From the NCBI RefSeq assembly GCF_900220985.1, contig NZ_OCPC01000003.1, forward strand, positions 434,001 through 498,000: DNA of 64,000 bases, in the 5' to 3' direction. Below are positions 19,604 through 30,440 of the stretch, one piece after another. The notes beneath the pieces were generated by a model that did not search any database, was not told the origin of the DNA, and worked only from the letters and a program-made list of their open reading frames with translations. Within the stretch, counting starts at the first letter, position 1; every line of letters begins with the position of its first letter. The stretch comes from Parahoeflea halophila (lineage in GTDB: Bacteria; Pseudomonadota; Alphaproteobacteria; Rhizobiales; Rhizobiaceae). Made by a program: the position numbers and the translations under genes.

Positions 19604-20233
19604 TCAGGCGTGACCGGCCTGGTTGGACAACATCGCCGGATGGATGCCCATATGAGCCAGCACCCGGTCGTATTTCCCGGAATGATCCTGATCGAAGACG
19701 ATATCGTCGCGCCCGGGACAGCTGAGCCAGGTGTTGGTAGCGATTTCGGTCTCAAGCTGACCGGCTGCCCAGCCGGCATAGCCGAGCAGCATGATCCCCC
19801 GCCGCGGCCCGCGACCATCCTTGATGGCGCGGAGGATGTCGACGGTGGCCGTGAGGCACAGGTCGTCATTGATTGGCATTGTGGATTCGCTCATGTAGTC
19901 GTCGGAATGGAGCACAAACCCACGTCCGGAATCAACCGGCCCGCCGATCTGGATAGGGAAGTCTCGCGCGCATTCGCTCACATTATGCTTCAGGCTCTCT
20001 CGCTCACCTGTTCCCGTGGCGCTGTCAAGATCGAGATTGTCGAGCAATTCGTGGAATTGAACCGGCTGCGGGCGATTGAGGATGAAACCCATGGCACCAT
20101 CCTCCGAATGGGCACAGATAAAGATGACGGTGCGTTCAAAACGCTCGTCATTCATGCCCGGCATGGCGATCAGGAAATGTCCGTCCAGACATCCCCGGCT
20201 TGCGCGAGACAGCTGTTTTTCGATCCCTAACAT
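19604..20233 (-). CDS. YqgE/AlgH family protein (UPF0301)
   Basis: A 209-residue member of UPF0301. Family hallmarks are [38 protein letters not shown] near the N terminus, a central [17 protein letters not shown] and [17 protein letters not shown]. The family has been linked to alginate regulation (AlgH), but its biochemical role is unsettled. The start ATG at 20233 has only a weak AGG upstream; conservation supports it. It faces the GGDEF/EAL gene across 113 bp and diverges from the DsbD-alpha-like gene. Confidence 0.92.
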   Translation of the reverse strand: MLGIEKQLSRASRGCLDGHFLIAMPGMNDERFERTVIFICAHSEDGAMGFILNRPQPVQFHELLDNLDLDSATGTGERESLKHNVSECARDFPIQIGGPVDSGRGFVLHSDDYMSESTMPINDDLCLTATVDILRAIKDGRGPRRGIMLLGYAGWAAGQLETEIATNTWLSCPGRDDIVFDQDHSGKYDRVLAHMGIHPAMLSNQAGHA

Positions 20234-20373
20234 CAGTCAAGCCTAGCAAGTTTCAGTATTTTGGAAAGTCCCTTCATGCAGATGAATGACCATATGGGAC
20301 GCTCACGGAAAAATGACACAAGCCGGGGTCTGTTGATTGGATTTGAAGCACAGTCCTCCGCTAGATTGCCGGC

Positions 20374-21249
20374 ATGTTCAAACATCACCTGTATCACGTT
20401 TACCGACTGCTGACATCTGCTCTCCTGGCACTGGCCGCGGCACTGCCTCTCGGTTCCATTCCCGCCTGGTCACTGGACAGCGGCTGGGCCGAAACCGAAG
20501 GCGGACGCATGCGGCTGGTGGTCGACCCGGTCGTCCGTGACGACGGCACCATCAGGGGTATCCTGGATGTTGCGCTGGATCCCGGCTGGAAGACCTATTG
20601 GCGCGACCCGGGCAGCGCCGGTATTCCGCCGACGCTTGATTTCTCGCAAAGCCAAGGTATCGACTTCGACAAGATGGAATATCCCGCCCCCGTCCGTGTC
20701 GATGATGGATATTCAGTCTGGGCGGGGTACACCGCTCCGGTCCAGTTCCCGTTGACCTTTCGGCGGACGCTCTCCGGCGAAGCGCGCATTCACGCGCAGG
20801 CATTTATCGGCATCTGCGAGAAGATCTGTGTCCCCTTTCAGGCCGAGCTGACCGTCGAGCTGCCTCGGAACCAAGCCGCCGGGGATCCGGACAGCGAAGC
20901 CGTCCATGCCGCATTCGCGCATTTGCCCGAGCCCGCCGGCGTTGATTTCAGCATCGAAACTGCAAGTCTCGATCTGAACAGCAAGCAGCTCGACGTCACG
21001 GCCAGTTTGCCGGCGTTCCGACCCTTGAACGCTAACGCGGAGTTGTTTGTCGCCGGACCGCAGGGGTTTGCCTTCGGTCCTCCGAAACTCGTACGAGATA
21101 CAGGCGGCGTGGCCGAATGGACAGTACGGGTCGACCCGCCGGCCGGGTTCGGGAAGAATTCAGAAAAAATGGATCTCGATGTGGTCATAACGCTCGGCCA
21201 AAGGGCTATAGAACAGCGTGTCACGGTCAATCCCGGCGCCGACAAGTGA
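20374..21249 (+). CDS. orphan DsbD N-terminal (alpha)-like periplasmic protein
   Basis: A 291-residue exported protein with a signal peptide to about residue 33. The body matches the DsbD alpha domain (DsbD_N/ScsB type): ALDPGWKTYWRDPGSAGIPP and a cysteine pair Cys148-x3-Cys152 in GICEKICVP, which corresponds to the thiol pair of DsbD-alpha. There is no membrane domain and no thioredoxin domain, and no partner gene is adjacent, so it would need electrons from elsewhere, or may act on copper-stressed or cytochrome substrates. The start is divergent from yqgE. The peroxiredoxin gene follows after 92 bases. Confidence 0.82.
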   Translation: MFKHHLYHVYRLLTSALLALAAALPLGSIPAWSLDSGWAETEGGRMRLVVDPVVRDDGTIRGILDVALDPGWKTYWRDPGSAGIPPTLDFSQSQGIDFDKMEYPAPVRVDDGYSVWAGYTAPVQFPLTFRRTLSGEARIHAQAFIGICEKICVPFQAELTVELPRNQAAGDPDSEAVHAAFAHLPEPAGVDFSIETASLDLNSKQLDVTASLPAFRPLNANAELFVAGPQGFAFGPPKLVRDTGGVAEWTVRVDPPAGFGKNSEKMDLDVVITLGQRAIEQRVTVNPGADK

Positions 21250-21341
21250 TCAATCCCGTGGATATCGCGAGCAGGACTCGATATTTCCGGCGCTCTGCCT
21301 AGATTGAGGCTGACATCAAATCCACGCAAGGGAGCGCTGAC

Positions 21342-21827
21342 ATGACGATTTCAATTGGGGACAAACTGCCCGACGCCACGTTCAAGGAAAAGACCGCCGA
21401 TGGGATGACCGAGACGACCACCAGCGATCTGTTTGCCGGCAGGAAAGTCGTGCTGTTTGCTGTACCGGGCGCCTTCACGCCGACCTGCCATCTCAACCAC
21501 CTGCCAGGTTACCTGGAAAATCGCGATGCGATCCTGGCCAAGGGTGTCGATGACATCGCCGTGGTCTCCGTCAACGATGCCTTCGTCATGGGTGCCTGGG
21601 AAAAGGCCACCAACGGCACCGGCAAGCTGCGATACCTGTCGGACTGGGATGCCAGCTTCACCAAGGCAATCGGCATGGAAGCCGATCTTTCGGCGGGCAC
21701 GCTGGGGATTCGATCGAAACGCTATTCGATGATCGTGGAAGACGGCACCGTAACCGCGCTCAATATCGAGGATACGCCCGGCACGGCTGTGACATCCGGT
21801 GCCGCAGCACTGATCGAACAGCTCTGA
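21342..21827 (+). CDS. peroxiredoxin, Prx5/AhpE-type (glutaredoxin/thioredoxin-dependent)
   Basis: A 161-residue Prx5-class peroxiredoxin, reducing H2O2 and organic peroxides. The peroxidatic Cys49 sits in VPGAFTPTCH, the signature of the class; no other cysteine is present in the chain, so it is a 1-Cys enzyme that must be recycled by glutathione/glutaredoxin or a thioredoxin. GGGAG precedes the ATG. It lies downstream of the DsbD-alpha-like gene on the same strand and shares a bidirectional terminator with the convergent rnhA. Confidence 0.94.
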   Translation: MTISIGDKLPDATFKEKTADGMTETTTSDLFAGRKVVLFAVPGAFTPTCHLNHLPGYLENRDAILAKGVDDIAVVSVNDAFVMGAWEKATNGTGKLRYLSDWDASFTKAIGMEADLSAGTLGIRSKRYSMIVEDGTVTALNIEDTPGTAVTSGAAALIEQL

Positions 21828-21852
21828 TCTTTTCCGATTATTCCGGGACTTG

Positions 21853-21876
21853 AACGGCGCTCAATGGGGCGCCGTT
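21853..21876. terminator. bidirectional terminator, peroxiredoxin / rnhA
   Basis: Arms AACGGCGC and GCGCCGTT with an 8-base loop, followed on the plus strand by TTACTTTTT. It starts 25 bases after the peroxiredoxin stop and its right arm touches the rnhA stop codon, so rnhA coding sequence ends at the edge of the stem. Confidence 0.7.
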
Positions 21877-22313
21877 TACTTTTTGAACGGAGCCATGCCC
21901 GCACGCGCCAATTCATCGGCACGTTCGTTTTCCGGATGACCGGCATGCCCTTTGACCCAGTGCCACTTGACCTTGTGGCGCTGGTTGGCCTGGTCCAGCG
22001 CCTGCCAAAGCTCGGCGTTCTTGACCGGCTTCTTGCCCGCGGTCTTCCAGCCGTTCTTCTTCCAGCCGAATATCCATTTGGAAATGCCGTCCATGACATA
22101 TTTGCTGTCGGTGTAGAGATCGACCTCGCAGGCGCTCTTGAGCGCGTTCAGCGCCGAGATCGCGCCAAGCAGTTCCATGCGGTTGTTGGTGGTCACCGCC
22201 TCGCCGCCGGACATTTCCTTTACATTCTCGCCATGGCGGAGGATGGCTCCCCAGCCCCCCGGGCCAGGGTTGCCCGAGCAGGCACCGTCGGTGAAAATCT
22301 CAACATGCTTCAA
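21876..22313 (-). CDS. rnhA: ribonuclease HI
   Basis: A 145-residue RNase HI that cuts RNA in RNA-DNA hybrids. All four metal ligands are present: Asp9 (FTDGACSGN), Glu47 (NNRMELLG), Asp69 (YTDSKYV) and Asp133 (ERADELA); the basic protrusion [16 protein letters not shown] is intact. The conserved N terminus [10 protein letters not shown] is reached only from a TTG at 22313, which overlaps the thrB stop as TTGA, so translation is coupled to thrB. It is the last gene of the long minus-strand run. Confidence 0.95.
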   Translation of the reverse strand: MKHVEIFTDGACSGNPGPGGWGAILRHGENVKEMSGGEAVTTNNRMELLGAISALNALKSACEVDLYTDSKYVMDGISKWIFGWKKNGWKTAGKKPVKNAELWQALDQANQRHKVKWHWVKGHAGHPENERADELARAGMAPFKK

Positions 22314-23290
22314 GATATCAAGTCCTTGGCGCGAAGTCCGTATTCGGAGCCAGAGGCAACTTGGCGGTGGAAGCGCAGCTTGCGCAGATACTCGATTGGA
22401 TCCTTCTTGACCACCAAAGCACCTTCAGGTGTGGTCAGCCAGTCATGGAGCCGGGTCAGAAAGAAGCGCAGGGCTGCGCCGCGGGCGAGCAGCGGCAGAG
22501 CCCCGGCTTCCGCCGGCTGCAGCGGACGGACCGTGTTGTAGCCGTCAATCAACGCCATGCCCTTGGTGTGGTTGAACGCGCCGTCGGCCTCGAAGCACCA
22601 GGCGTTAAGGCAGATGGCGACGTCATAGGCAAAGAAATCATTGCAGGCGAAATAGAAATCGATCAGCCCCGACAAGCGGTCCTCGATGAAGAACACGTTG
22701 TCGGGAAACAAATCGGCATGGATGACGCCTTCAGGCAGACCGGAGGGCCAGTTCTGCTCCAAAGCCGCCAATTCCTCGTCGATCTCGTCGCGCAGGCCCG
22801 GCTGAACCTCGTCCGCGCGTTCCCGCGAGCCTTCCCAGAGTGGCCGCCAGTCAGTGACCGTCAATCCGTTTTTGCGGCGAATGGCAAAATCGTGTCCGGC
22901 GTTATGCATTTCGGCCAGCGCACGGCCGACCTCGCGGCAATGCTGGACCTGGGGCTTGCGCAACCAGGCTCCATCAAGGAATGACACCATGGCGGCCGGA
23001 CGTCCCGCCAGTTCACCCAGATGACCACCGCCACGGCGCTCGATCGGCAGCGGACAGCTCAGGCCCTTGAGTGCCAGGTGATCCATCAGGCCGATGAAAA
23101 ACGGCAAGTCGTCCCGGTTCACCCGCTTCTCGTAGAGCGTGAGGATGTAGGTGCCGCCACTGGTGCGGAGCAGGAAATTGGAATTCTCGACCCCTTCGGC
23201 AATGCCCTTGTAGGACAACAGCGTGCCGACATCATACTCAGCAAGGAAGGCCCTGAGCTGGTCCTCGTTCACATCCGTATAAACGGCCAT
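22310..23290 (-). CDS. thrB: homoserine kinase (type II, ThrB/APH fold)
   Basis: A 326-residue homoserine kinase of the choline-kinase/APH-fold type, making O-phosphohomoserine for threonine synthase. The Brenner-type catalytic loop [13 protein letters not shown] and the metal-binding [10 protein letters not shown] are present. The start [16 protein letters not shown] at 23290 lies 2 bases after the ispH stop; a TTG at 23296 is the only longer option. The 3' end overlaps the rnhA TTG by 4 bases. The thrC gene is about 8 kb away on the other strand. Confidence 0.95.
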   Translation of the reverse strand: MAVYTDVNEDQLRAFLAEYDVGTLLSYKGIAEGVENSNFLLRTSGGTYILTLYEKRVNRDDLPFFIGLMDHLALKGLSCPLPIERRGGGHLGELAGRPAAMVSFLDGAWLRKPQVQHCREVGRALAEMHNAGHDFAIRRKNGLTVTDWRPLWEGSRERADEVQPGLRDEIDEELAALEQNWPSGLPEGVIHADLFPDNVFFIEDRLSGLIDFYFACNDFFAYDVAICLNAWCFEADGAFNHTKGMALIDGYNTVRPLQPAEAGALPLLARGAALRFFLTRLHDWLTTPEGALVVKKDPIEYLRKLRFHRQVASGSEYGLRAKDLIS

Positions 23291-23292
23291 AC

Positions 23293-24291
23293 TCAACGCA
23301 CTCCGTTGACAAATGCCATGTCGGCAGTGGTCAGTTCCACGTCGCGGAGTTCGCGGTTGACCAGAAAATTCTCGGTTTCCTGCACTGTCTCGGCCAGCTC
23401 GATGGTGGCATCGAACCGGGCCTTGAAGGCGTCGATGATCTCGGCGACCACGACTTCGGGTGCGGATGCGCCGGCAGACAGGCCGAGCAGGCGAATGTCG
23501 CCGATGGCATCCCAGTCGATCTCATGGGCGCGCTGCAGCAGGATGGACTTCTTTGCCCCGGCCTTCAGCGCCACTTCGACCAGCCGCTTGGAATTGGACG
23601 AATTGGGAGCGCCGACGACCACGAACAGGTCGCAGCCGGGTGCCGCCTGCTTGACCGCATCCTGCCGGTTGGTGGTGGCGTAGCAGATCGATTCCGCAGC
23701 CGGTGCCGTAATTTGAGGAAATTTGGCGTGAAGCCGGGCAATCACATCTGCCGTGTCATCCACCGACAGCGTGGTCTGGGTGACAAACCCGAGTGCCGAA
23801 GGATCTGCGGGTTCGAAGGCATCCACATCCGCCACGGTCTCGACCAGCGTCACGGCGCCGGGCGGCAGTTGCCCCATGGTGCCGATCACCTCGGGATGCC
23901 CCTTGTGGCCGATCAGCACCACATGACGGCCCAGACGCTCATGCCGCATGGCCTGCTTGTGCACCTTGGAAACCAGCGGACAGGTGGCATCGAGGTAAAA
24001 CAGATTGCGCGCCTCGGCATCGGCCGGAACCGACTTGGCAACGCCGTGAGCGGAAAAGATCACCGGTTGGGCGTGATGCTCCTGCGGGATCTCATCGAGT
24101 TCCTCGACAAAGATCGCACCCAGCGCTTCCAGGCCTTCAACCACGAAACGGTTGTGAACGATCTCGTGCCGGACATAGACCGGCGCACCGTATTTCTTCA
24201 GCGCCAGCACGACGATCTGGATGGCGCGGTCGACACCGGCGCAAAATCCGCGCGGACCACATAGCCTGATTGTCAGTGGAGTTTTGTTCAT
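23293..24291 (-). CDS. ispH: 4-hydroxy-3-methylbut-2-enyl diphosphate reductase
   Basis: A 332-residue IspH, the last enzyme of the MEP isoprenoid pathway, making IPP and DMAPP. The three [4Fe-4S] ligands are Cys17 (GFCAGV), Cys104 (ATCPLV) and Cys203 ([10 protein letters not shown]). Other family blocks are [24 protein letters not shown] and [12 protein letters not shown]. The ATG at 24291 ([10 protein letters not shown]) matches the family; the upstream 14-residue extension does not. The first pathway enzyme, dxs, is at 49.3 kb. It follows DUF1304 by 31 bases and precedes thrB. Confidence 0.97.
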   Translation of the reverse strand: MNKTPLTIRLCGPRGFCAGVDRAIQIVVLALKKYGAPVYVRHEIVHNRFVVEGLEALGAIFVEELDEIPQEHHAQPVIFSAHGVAKSVPADAEARNLFYLDATCPLVSKVHKQAMRHERLGRHVVLIGHKGHPEVIGTMGQLPPGAVTLVETVADVDAFEPADPSALGFVTQTTLSVDDTADVIARLHAKFPQITAPAAESICYATTNRQDAVKQAAPGCDLFVVVGAPNSSNSKRLVEVALKAGAKKSILLQRAHEIDWDAIGDIRLLGLSAGASAPEVVVAEIIDAFKARFDATIELAETVQETENFLVNRELRDVELTTADMAFVNGVR

Positions 24292-24322
24292 CGGCTTACC
24301 AACAGTTTCATTCAGCACAGCA

Positions 24323-24688
24323 TCAGCCCGCAATCAGGACCACTATCAGCGCAATTGCGGCCGGAAGCGCCTGGATGATGAATATCTTGCGCGACGCGGT
24401 GGCGCCACCATAGAGGCCGGCAACGAGGACGCAACCCAAGAAGAAGAGCTGCAGCTGAAAGGCAAATTCAGCATCCGGGTGCAGCAGTGACCAGATCAGG
24501 CCGGCGGCGAGGAACCCGTTGTAGAGACCCTGATTTGCCGCCATCACACGTGTCTGGGCTGCTTGCTCGGGCCGGGTACCGAAAGCCTTCATGCCGCGCG
24601 GCTTGGTCCAGAGGAACATCTCCAGCACGAGAATATAGATATGCTCGAAAGCGATCAGCGCAACCAGGATCAATGCCAGAACAGCCAT
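24323..24688 (-). CDS. DUF1304 membrane protein
   Basis: A 121-residue protein with four predicted membrane helices and the DUF1304 pattern [27 protein letters not shown] followed by [18 protein letters not shown]. Function unknown. It is placed between SURF1 and ispH on the same strand, 65 and 31 bases from its neighbours, so it is probably cotranscribed with one or both; this insertion is not part of the gene order I expect at this locus in rhizobia. Confidence 0.85.
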   Translation of the reverse strand: MAVLALILVALIAFEHIYILVLEMFLWTKPRGMKAFGTRPEQAAQTRVMAANQGLYNGFLAAGLIWSLLHPDAEFAFQLQLFFLGCVLVAGLYGGATASRKIFIIQALPAAIALIVVLIAG

Positions 24689-24753
24689 ATCAACTTCCCA
24701 TCCGTTTCATCCTCTGGGGCTACCATGCCATGGCCCGCAAGCGCCAGCCGCGA

Positions 24754-25497
24754 TCAGGATTTTCGCTTCCACCAGGCAAACACACTCACGCCGAGAAGCG
24801 CCAGGGCCAGGCCATACCAGGTCACCGCATATTGCAGGTGACTGTTGGGCAGGTCGATCACCGTCACCCCTCCCCTTGGCAATCCACCCGGAACCGGGGT
24901 TGCGTCGGCATCAAGGAAGAACGGCAGCACATCCTCCGCCTGCAGCCCGGCGGATGCGGCCATCCGATCGAGATCCTTCCAGTAGAAAATGTTTGCCGCT
25001 TCGTCATTGTCTGGCACCATAAAGGACGGCCGTTCGGACAGCCGCTCGCGCGCCAGGCCCGTGACCCGCTGTTCCCCCTCGAGCAGGCTTTGAGGCCGGG
25101 TCTTGGGGTCTTTCAGATCGTAAGGCACAAAGCCGCGATTGACGAAGAGGTAGCGGCCGTCACCGATCTGCATCGGCGTATACACATAGTAGCCGATCTG
25201 CCCGTTGAAGGTGGCGAAGAAGTGGCGTTCGCTGTCATGGAGATACCGGCCGGTGGCAAAGGCCGTGCGGTACTCGATCGGCTCACCCGCCTGATGCGCT
25301 GTCTCGATTTCTGCAATGCTGACCGGCTCGGCATTGCTTCGCTGTTCGATGGCGGCAAGCAGGCTTTCCTTCCAGACCAGCCGCTGCACCTGCCATGTAC
25401 CCAATGCGAGCAGCACGGCGAACGCCGCGGGCAGCAGGATAAGCACGGCCCAGAAACGCCAGCGCGGCGACGCTGTCTTGACGTCTGTTTCAGCCAC
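24754..25497 (-). CDS. SURF1-family cytochrome oxidase assembly protein
   Basis: A 247-residue SURF1/Shy1 protein, which helps insert heme a into subunit I of cytochrome oxidase. Two membrane helices flank the periplasmic core (about residues 17-37 and 222-241). The family signatures LGTWQVQRLVWK, YVYTPM, FVNRGFVP and the C-terminal HLQYAVTWYGLALAL are all seen. The start is GTG at 25497, with GAGGGAG upstream, and overlaps the DUF983 stop by 8 bases. Its function fits the cta operon just upstream. Confidence 0.94.
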   Translation of the reverse strand: MAETDVKTASPRWRFWAVLILLPAAFAVLLALGTWQVQRLVWKESLLAAIEQRSNAEPVSIAEIETAHQAGEPIEYRTAFATGRYLHDSERHFFATFNGQIGYYVYTPMQIGDGRYLFVNRGFVPYDLKDPKTRPQSLLEGEQRVTGLARERLSERPSFMVPDNDEAANIFYWKDLDRMAASAGLQAEDVLPFFLDADATPVPGGLPRGGVTVIDLPNSHLQYAVTWYGLALALLGVSVFAWWKRKS

Positions 25498-25873
25498 GAT
25501 CGATCGCTCCCTCGGCTGCCTTGTTGCGGAACTGGAGTGCGATCAGCACCCCCTTGGCGATGCGCAGGAACACGAGCGTGAGCACGGTGGAAAGCGGAAT
25601 CCACAGGGTCAGGTGCACCCACAGCGCCGGGCTGTAATTGACTTCCAGCCAGAGTGCGAACCCGACGACCAGAAAGCCGATGATCATGATGCCGAAGACG
25701 GCCGGTCCGTCGCCGGCATCGGCAAAGCCATTGTCCAGGCCGCAAACGCCGCATTTCGGTTTGACGCTCAACAACCCGTCATACAGCGCGCCTTCGCCGC
25801 AACGCGGGCAACGGCCGCGCAGACCGACCTGCACCGGATCAACCGGCGGATAATGTGCCTCGTCGCTGCTCAT
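25490..25873 (-). CDS. DUF983 protein (zinc-ribbon, membrane)
   Basis: A 127-residue protein. The N-terminal part has two CxxC pairs (RCPRCGEGALYDGLL and KCGVCGLD), probably a zinc ribbon, then two membrane helices (about residues 58-77 and 83-104). DUF983 is regularly found next to cytochrome oxidase and SURF1 genes in alphaproteobacteria, so a role in oxidase biogenesis is likely but not demonstrated. AAGGAA precedes the ATG by 8 bases. It lies downstream of the ctaE hairpin. Confidence 0.88.
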   Translation of the reverse strand: MSSDEAHYPPVDPVQVGLRGRCPRCGEGALYDGLLSVKPKCGVCGLDNGFADAGDGPAVFGIMIIGFLVVGFALWLEVNYSPALWVHLTLWIPLSTVLTLVFLRIAKGVLIALQFRNKAAEGAIDRG

Positions 25874-25918
25874 TGTTGCTGTTCCTTGTCTCCGGCCTCA
25901 GTTCCCCGGCTGAAATGC

Positions 25919-25948
25919 ACAGGGCGGCAGGTTTCCCCGCCGCCCTGT
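25919..25948 (-). terminator. hairpin after ctaE
   Basis: A 10-bp perfect stem (arms ACAGGGCGGC and GCCGCCCTGT, 10-base loop) lies 24 bases after the ctaE stop and 45 bases before the DUF983 start on the same strand. With no strong U-tract it probably gives partial termination, reducing expression of DUF983-SURF1 and later genes relative to the structural oxidase genes. Confidence 0.6.
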
Positions 25949-25972
25949 AGTCTAGTTGGATCCTGGACTTGA

Positions 25973-26848
25973 TCAGCCGTGGTAGATCGGCGCACCCCAG
26001 GAAGCCCAGATGTAGATCGAGAAGAACAGGAACAGCCAGACCACGTCGACGAAGTGCCAGTACCAGGCAGCTGCCTCAAACCCGAAATGCTGCTTGGGCG
26101 TGAAGTCACCCTTCATGGCGCGAACCAGGCAGACAATCAGGAAGATCGTGCCGACAAACACGTGGAAGCCGTGGAAGCCGGTGGCCATGTAGAAGGTTGC
26201 ACCGTAGATCGAATCCTTGAAGGCGAACGGAGCGTGGCCGTATTCGTAGACCTGAACGATCGAGAACAGGATGCCGAGCAGGATCGTCAGGATCAGGCCG
26301 TTGACCAGGCCCTTGCGGTCGCCATGCAGCAGCGCATGGTGCGCCCAAGTGATCGTGGTGCCCGACAGCAGCAGGATAATGGTGTTGTAGAGCGGCAGGT
26401 GCATCGGGTCGAGAACCTCGATGCCTTCGGGCGGCCACTGCCCACCGGTAAAGGCGACGCGGGCGACCTGACTGGCTTCATCGGGAAACAGGCTGGCGTC
26501 GAAGAAAGCCCAGAACCAGGCGACGAAGAACATCACTTCCGAGGCGATGAACATGATCATGCCATAGCGCAGGTGCAAACCGACGACGCGGGTATGGTGA
26601 CCCTCATGAGCCTCCTTGATGGTCGCGCCCCACCAGCCGAACATGGTGTAGAGAACGATCGCCAGACCGACGAGGAACATGACCGGATTGGCAATCGGCA
26701 AGCCGAGCAGTGAATCCGCGCCCTTCAGCCCCTGCATCCAGCCGATGCCGCCGAGCGCCATAACGAGCGCCCCGATCGAACCGACGAGCGGCCAGGGGCT
26801 CGGGTCGATGATGTGATAGTCATGGTGTTTTTGATGTGCGTCGGCCAT
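25973..26848 (-). CDS. ctaE: cytochrome c oxidase subunit III
   Basis: A 291-residue CtaE/CoxC. It has seven membrane helices and the usual landmarks: [13 protein letters not shown] at the N terminus, [34 protein letters not shown], and [15 protein letters not shown] with [20 protein letters not shown] at the end. Subunit III stabilises the proton-uptake side of subunit I. GGGAAAG precedes the ATG. It lies 62 bases after ctaG and closes the structural part of the oxidase operon. Confidence 0.97.
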   Translation of the reverse strand: MADAHQKHHDYHIIDPSPWPLVGSIGALVMALGGIGWMQGLKGADSLLGLPIANPVMFLVGLAIVLYTMFGWWGATIKEAHEGHHTRVVGLHLRYGMIMFIASEVMFFVAWFWAFFDASLFPDEASQVARVAFTGGQWPPEGIEVLDPMHLPLYNTIILLLSGTTITWAHHALLHGDRKGLVNGLILTILLGILFSIVQVYEYGHAPFAFKDSIYGATFYMATGFHGFHVFVGTIFLIVCLVRAMKGDFTPKQHFGFEAAAWYWHFVDVVWLFLFFSIYIWASWGAPIYHG

Positions 26849-26910
26849 GTCAGCTTTCCCCGATGGTCATCATACCCGCCCCGGACCACCCGTCCGGCGC
26901 AGTGTTGGTC

Positions 26911-27519
26911 TTACAAGGTATTCCTGTCTTGCACCGGCTCTTCCACCGCTGCAACGGGTTTTTCCGATGCATGGGGGAAGAATGTGTAAGACAGCGTGAT
27001 TGTTGTTACGTCCTTGGCATCCAGATCGTCGACGATCGCAGGATCGACGAAGAAGACGACAGGCATGTCGAGTGTTTCGCCCGGTTTAAGCTCGGTCTCG
27101 GTGAAGCAGAAACACTGGATCTTGTTGAAATAGGCACCAGCCGACATCGGCGTGACATTGAAGGTCGCCTGGCCGAATGTCGACTGATTCGACGTGTTCT
27201 CGGCCGTGTAACCGATCTGGATGGTCTCGCCGATACGAAGTTCAACCTCGCGCTCGACCGGCTTGAAATCCCACGGCAGGCCGCCCGCGGTGTTTGCGTC
27301 AAACCGGACCTTGATCTTGCGGTCCAGAATTGTCTCGGACATCTGCTCGACGCGCTGCGTGGTACCCCCGTAACCCGTCACCTGGCAAAACAGCTGGTAA
27401 AGCGGAACAGCGGCGTAGCTGACACCGATCATCGAGGCGACAAAAGCCGAACACGCGACGACGATACGCATGTTTGCGCTGCCCTTTGTCTTGCCATCGC
27501 CGGTTTCATTCGCGCTCAC
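26911..27519 (-). CDS. ctaG: cytochrome c oxidase assembly protein CtaG/Cox11
   Basis: A 202-residue Cox11-type copper chaperone that delivers Cu to the CuB site of subunit I. One N-terminal membrane anchor (about residues 17-37) is followed by the copper-binding domain; the ligand motif CFCF is in [11 protein letters not shown], and a third conserved cysteine is in [16 protein letters not shown]. The start is GTG at 27519 with a perfect GAGGAG 6 bases upstream, so the longer ATG reading at 27546 is unlikely. It begins 10 bases after the CoxF-like gene. Confidence 0.94.
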   Translation of the reverse strand: MSANETGDGKTKGSANMRIVVACSAFVASMIGVSYAAVPLYQLFCQVTGYGGTTQRVEQMSETILDRKIKVRFDANTAGGLPWDFKPVEREVELRIGETIQIGYTAENTSNQSTFGQATFNVTPMSAGAYFNKIQCFCFTETELKPGETLDMPVVFFVDPAIVDDLDAKDVTTITLSYTFFPHASEKPVAAVEEPVQDRNTL

Positions 27520-27529
27520 GGAATTCTCC

Positions 27530-27679
27530 TCACATCGCCCGGTCAAAGATGCCCGGGCCGATCTTGATGATGGTCACGACATAAAACATTACCGCCAGGA
27601 CGGCCAGCACGATGCCCAGCGCAACATTGCGCGAGCGCCTGGCCTTCTTCTGCTTTTCGGTCAGATCGATCTGGTTCAT
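27530..27679 (-). CDS. CoxF-like small oxidase operon protein
   Basis: A 49-codon gene starting with ATG at 27679, 2 bases after the ctaB stop and ending 10 bases before the ctaG start. The peptide has a charged N terminus ([13 protein letters not shown]) followed by one membrane helix (about residues 19-37) and the tail [13 protein letters not shown]. The layout and position match the short CoxF proteins annotated between ctaB and ctaG in rhizobial oxidase operons. Its role is probably oxidase assembly or stability. The size makes it easy to miss; codon use and spacing support a real gene. Confidence 0.8.
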   Translation of the reverse strand: MNQIDLTEKQKKARRSRNVALGIVLAVLAVMFYVVTIIKIGPGIFDRAM

Positions 27680-27681
27680 GA

Positions 27682-28629
27682 TTACACCGCCATGCCGGTA
27701 AACTTGGTCACCAGCGCACTCACCAAAAGTGCTGTAAAGATGCAGAACAGATAGACCAGCGAATAGGCGAACATCTTCTTGGCCGGCACCATTTTGCTGT
27801 CGCCGTCCGGCATGCGCCAGACCTTGACGGCATGCCAGATGAAGACGGCGCCCAGAATGGCTGCAAAGGCACCGTAGACCATGCCGGCAAAGCCCAGAAC
27901 CGTCGGCACGACGCCGCTGATGGCCGTCAACACGGCATAGAGAACGATCTGGTGCTTGGTGGTGCGCTCACCGGCGACATTGGGCAGCATCGGAATTCCG
28001 GCGCGGCCGTAATCCTCAGACTTGAATAGCGCCAGCGCCCAGAAATGCGCCGGTGTCCAGAGAAAGATGATGGCGAACAGAACGATACTCTCGAGCGAGA
28101 TCGAGTTTGTGACGCAGGCCCAGCCAATGATCGGCGGAAATGCGCCTGCGGCACCGCCGATGACGATGTTTTGCGGCGTCGAACGCTTGAGCCACATCGT
28201 GTAGACGACGGCGTAGAAGAAAATCGTGAAGGCAAGCAGGCCGGCCGAGAGCCAGTTGACCATAAGGCCAAGCGTCGCGACAGAAAAGACCGACAGGAAC
28301 ATGCCGAATGCCAGCGTGGTGTCGGCGGAAATGCGGCCGGCGGGGATCGGGCGCTTGGCGGTGCGGCCCATCAGGATGTCGATGTCGGCGTCATACCACA
28401 TGTTGAGCGCGCCCGACGCACCGGCGCCCACGGCGATCGACAGGATCGCGATGAAGCCCAGAACCGGGTGGATCTCGCCCGGCGCCATCAGCAGGCCGAC
28501 GAGGGCAGTGAAGACAACGAGCGACATGACGCGCGGCTTGAGCAGCGCGAAGAAATCACCCGCATCGCCTTCCAGGACATCCACGGAAGCAGGCGTGGCC
28601 AGAGCATCATGTTCGTCGGTCATTGCCAT
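27682..28629 (-). CDS. ctaB: protoheme IX farnesyltransferase (heme O synthase)
   Basis: A 315-residue UbiA-superfamily enzyme that transfers a farnesyl group to heme b, giving heme o for heme a synthesis. The Asp-rich motif [19 protein letters not shown] and the second motif [18 protein letters not shown] are present among about nine membrane helices. I chose ATG at 28629; a TTG at 28635 and an ATG at 28623 are also in frame, and AGGAAAGG lies upstream. It follows ctaD by 137 bases, with a hairpin in the gap. Confidence 0.95.
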   Translation of the reverse strand: MAMTDEHDALATPASVDVLEGDAGDFFALLKPRVMSLVVFTALVGLLMAPGEIHPVLGFIAILSIAVGAGASGALNMWYDADIDILMGRTAKRPIPAGRISADTTLAFGMFLSVFSVATLGLMVNWLSAGLLAFTIFFYAVVYTMWLKRSTPQNIVIGGAAGAFPPIIGWACVTNSISLESIVLFAIIFLWTPAHFWALALFKSEDYGRAGIPMLPNVAGERTTKHQIVLYAVLTAISGVVPTVLGFAGMVYGAFAAILGAVFIWHAVKVWRMPDGDSKMVPAKKMFAYSLVYLFCIFTALLVSALVTKFTGMAV

Positions 28630-28718
28630 GGGCAATTTGCCTTTCCTACATTTTGCCGGTTCTGGGGGACCTGCCTATTCTGCGGTCCGCGTCCCATGTC
28701 CGGGCTTTACGCGCCAAA

Positions 28719-28738
28719 CCGCCGGATGGTCCCGGCGG
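28719..28738 (-). terminator. hairpin between ctaD and ctaB
   Basis: A 7-bp stem (CCGCCGG and CCGGCGG, 6-base loop) lies 28 bases after the ctaD stop. It could lower expression of the assembly genes relative to ctaC-ctaD. The T-run is short, so termination would be partial. Confidence 0.4.
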
Positions 28739-28766
28739 CCTGGCAATTTTTATCTGCTGCGCGCTG

Positions 28767-30440
<1,674 letters not shown>

